A program made the translations under genes and the position numbers. From contig JAOUMF010000197.1 in assembly GCA_029881615.1 (NCBI GenBank), positions 1-5,231 on the forward strand: a DNA stretch of 5,231 nucleotides, read 5' to 3'. Positions 4,769 through 5,231 of the stretch are shown here, piece after piece. Each line of letters begins with the position of its first letter. Positions within the stretch are counted from its first letter, which is position 1. This stretch comes from Alphaproteobacteria bacterium. Lineage in GTDB: Bacteria; Pseudomonadota; Alphaproteobacteria; UBA8366; JADFVY01. The notes beneath the pieces are model-generated. The model was not told the origin of the DNA and searched no databases. It saw only the letters and a program-made list of their open reading frames with translations.

Positions 4769-5231
4769 TCAGCGCGCCTCTTCATATATCAGGCGCGAGC
4801 CCAGTGCCATCAGGACCCCGCCGGCGGCATAGTTCATGCCACGCAGACCTGACGGCCTGTCCGACAGAAACCTGCGTACCTGCCCCCCGGCGAGGCCAGC
4901 GGTTCCCATGACGATGAAAGAAACGATCATGAACAGGAAGCCCAGAAGTGCCAGTTGCGGCGCCAGCGGTCCGTTGGCGGGGTTGGTGAATTGCGGCAGG
5001 AAGGCCAGGAAGAACAGGGCCACCTTCGGGTTCAGCAAATTCATCAGAATGGTCTGGCGGTATATTGCGCTTGCCGGCTGCGTCACACCACCGCCGGCGA
5101 GGTCGATCTGGCCGTTGCCACGCCAGAAGCTGTAACCCAGCCAGATCAGATAGAGCGCGCCGGCATATTTGACGATGGCAAAGGCTGTTGCCGACGCCAC
5201 CAGTAGTGCCGAAACGCCGGCAACGCAAAGG
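4769..5231 (-). CDS. LysE/RhtB-family exporter (5' end outside window)
   Basis: The visible 153 residues are the C-terminal three quarters of a LysE-superfamily inner-membrane exporter, a family of about 205-210 residues that expels amino acids or related small solutes by secondary transport. Seen in order are a span ending in SALLVASATAFAIVKYAG with ALYLIWLGYSFWRG, a loop, the conserved ILMNLLNPKVALFFLAFLPQF segment, a hydrophobic LALLGFLFMIVSFIVMGTAGL span, and a C-terminal GLRGMNYAAGGVLMALGSRL helix. The frame is open to the right edge, so the GTG at 5200 is only an internal valine; about 50-55 residues are missing. It is the upstream gene of an operon with the cysteine-cluster gene. The exported substrate cannot be told from sequence. 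Confidence 0.93.
   Translation of the reverse strand, partial: LCVAGVSALLVASATAFAIVKYAGALYLIWLGYSFWRGNGQIDLAGGGVTQPASAIYRQTILMNLLNPKVALFFLAFLPQFTNPANGPLAPQLALLGFLFMIVSFIVMGTAGLAGGQVRRFLSDRPSGLRGMNYAAGGVLMALGSRLIYEEAR

Noticed and set aside
4782..5228. Second minus-strand open frame over the exporter gene
   Set aside because: The overlapping frame encodes a clear LysE-type protein with the NPK segment; this one has no membrane spans or motifs.
1..5231. Insertion sequences, CRISPR arrays, tRNA/rRNA genes, toxin-antitoxin or defence systems
   Set aside because: No transposase, terminal repeats, regular spaced repeats, RNA gene folds or known defence domains were seen on either strand.

Overview
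The window looks like a piece of a GC-rich proteobacterial chromosome, most likely an alphaproteobacterium. This rests on the high-GC coding regions with AT-rich gaps, a fused LivH-LivM permease of a type I associate with that class, GTG/TTG starts, and one candidate alphaproteobacterial stress-sigma (EcfG-type) promoter. It is an inference; no marker gene is present.

Layout: (1) 1-1750, minus strand: one uninterrupted reading frame encoding a LivH-type permease fused to a LivM-type permease of a branched-chain amino acid (HAAT family) ABC importer, cut by the left window edge. (2) 1751-2137: a divergent, AT-rich regulatory gap with a perfect TATAAT for the permease on the minus strand and candidate promoters for the plus strand. 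(3) 2138-2755 and 3057-3626, plus strand: two paralogous kinesin-light-chain-type TPR proteins that align without gaps over more than 120 residues. They are separated by a strong intrinsic terminator, and the second has its own promoter region with a long, repeat-rich leader. A second intrinsic terminator follows the second gene. (4) 3744-3899, plus strand: a 51-residue single-span membrane protein with no Shine-Dalgarno. (5) 3900-4766, minus strand: a YkgJ-type cysteine-cluster protein whose stop codon abuts the stop codon of the small membrane protein. (6) 4769-5231, minus strand: a LysE/RhtB-family exporter, cut by the right edge, which forms an operon with the YkgJ-type gene.

How they fit together: the permease fusion imports amino acids or related solutes, and the LysE-type protein exports small amino-acid-like solutes. 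They flank the TPR pair but are separate transcription units, so a shared pathway is not shown. The TPR pair has no enzymatic domain and probably acts by protein-protein contact. No mobile element, RNA gene or CRISPR array is visible. The least ordinary parts are the TPR pair with its independently controlled, repeat-rich leaders, and the tiny membrane gene with an odd start.
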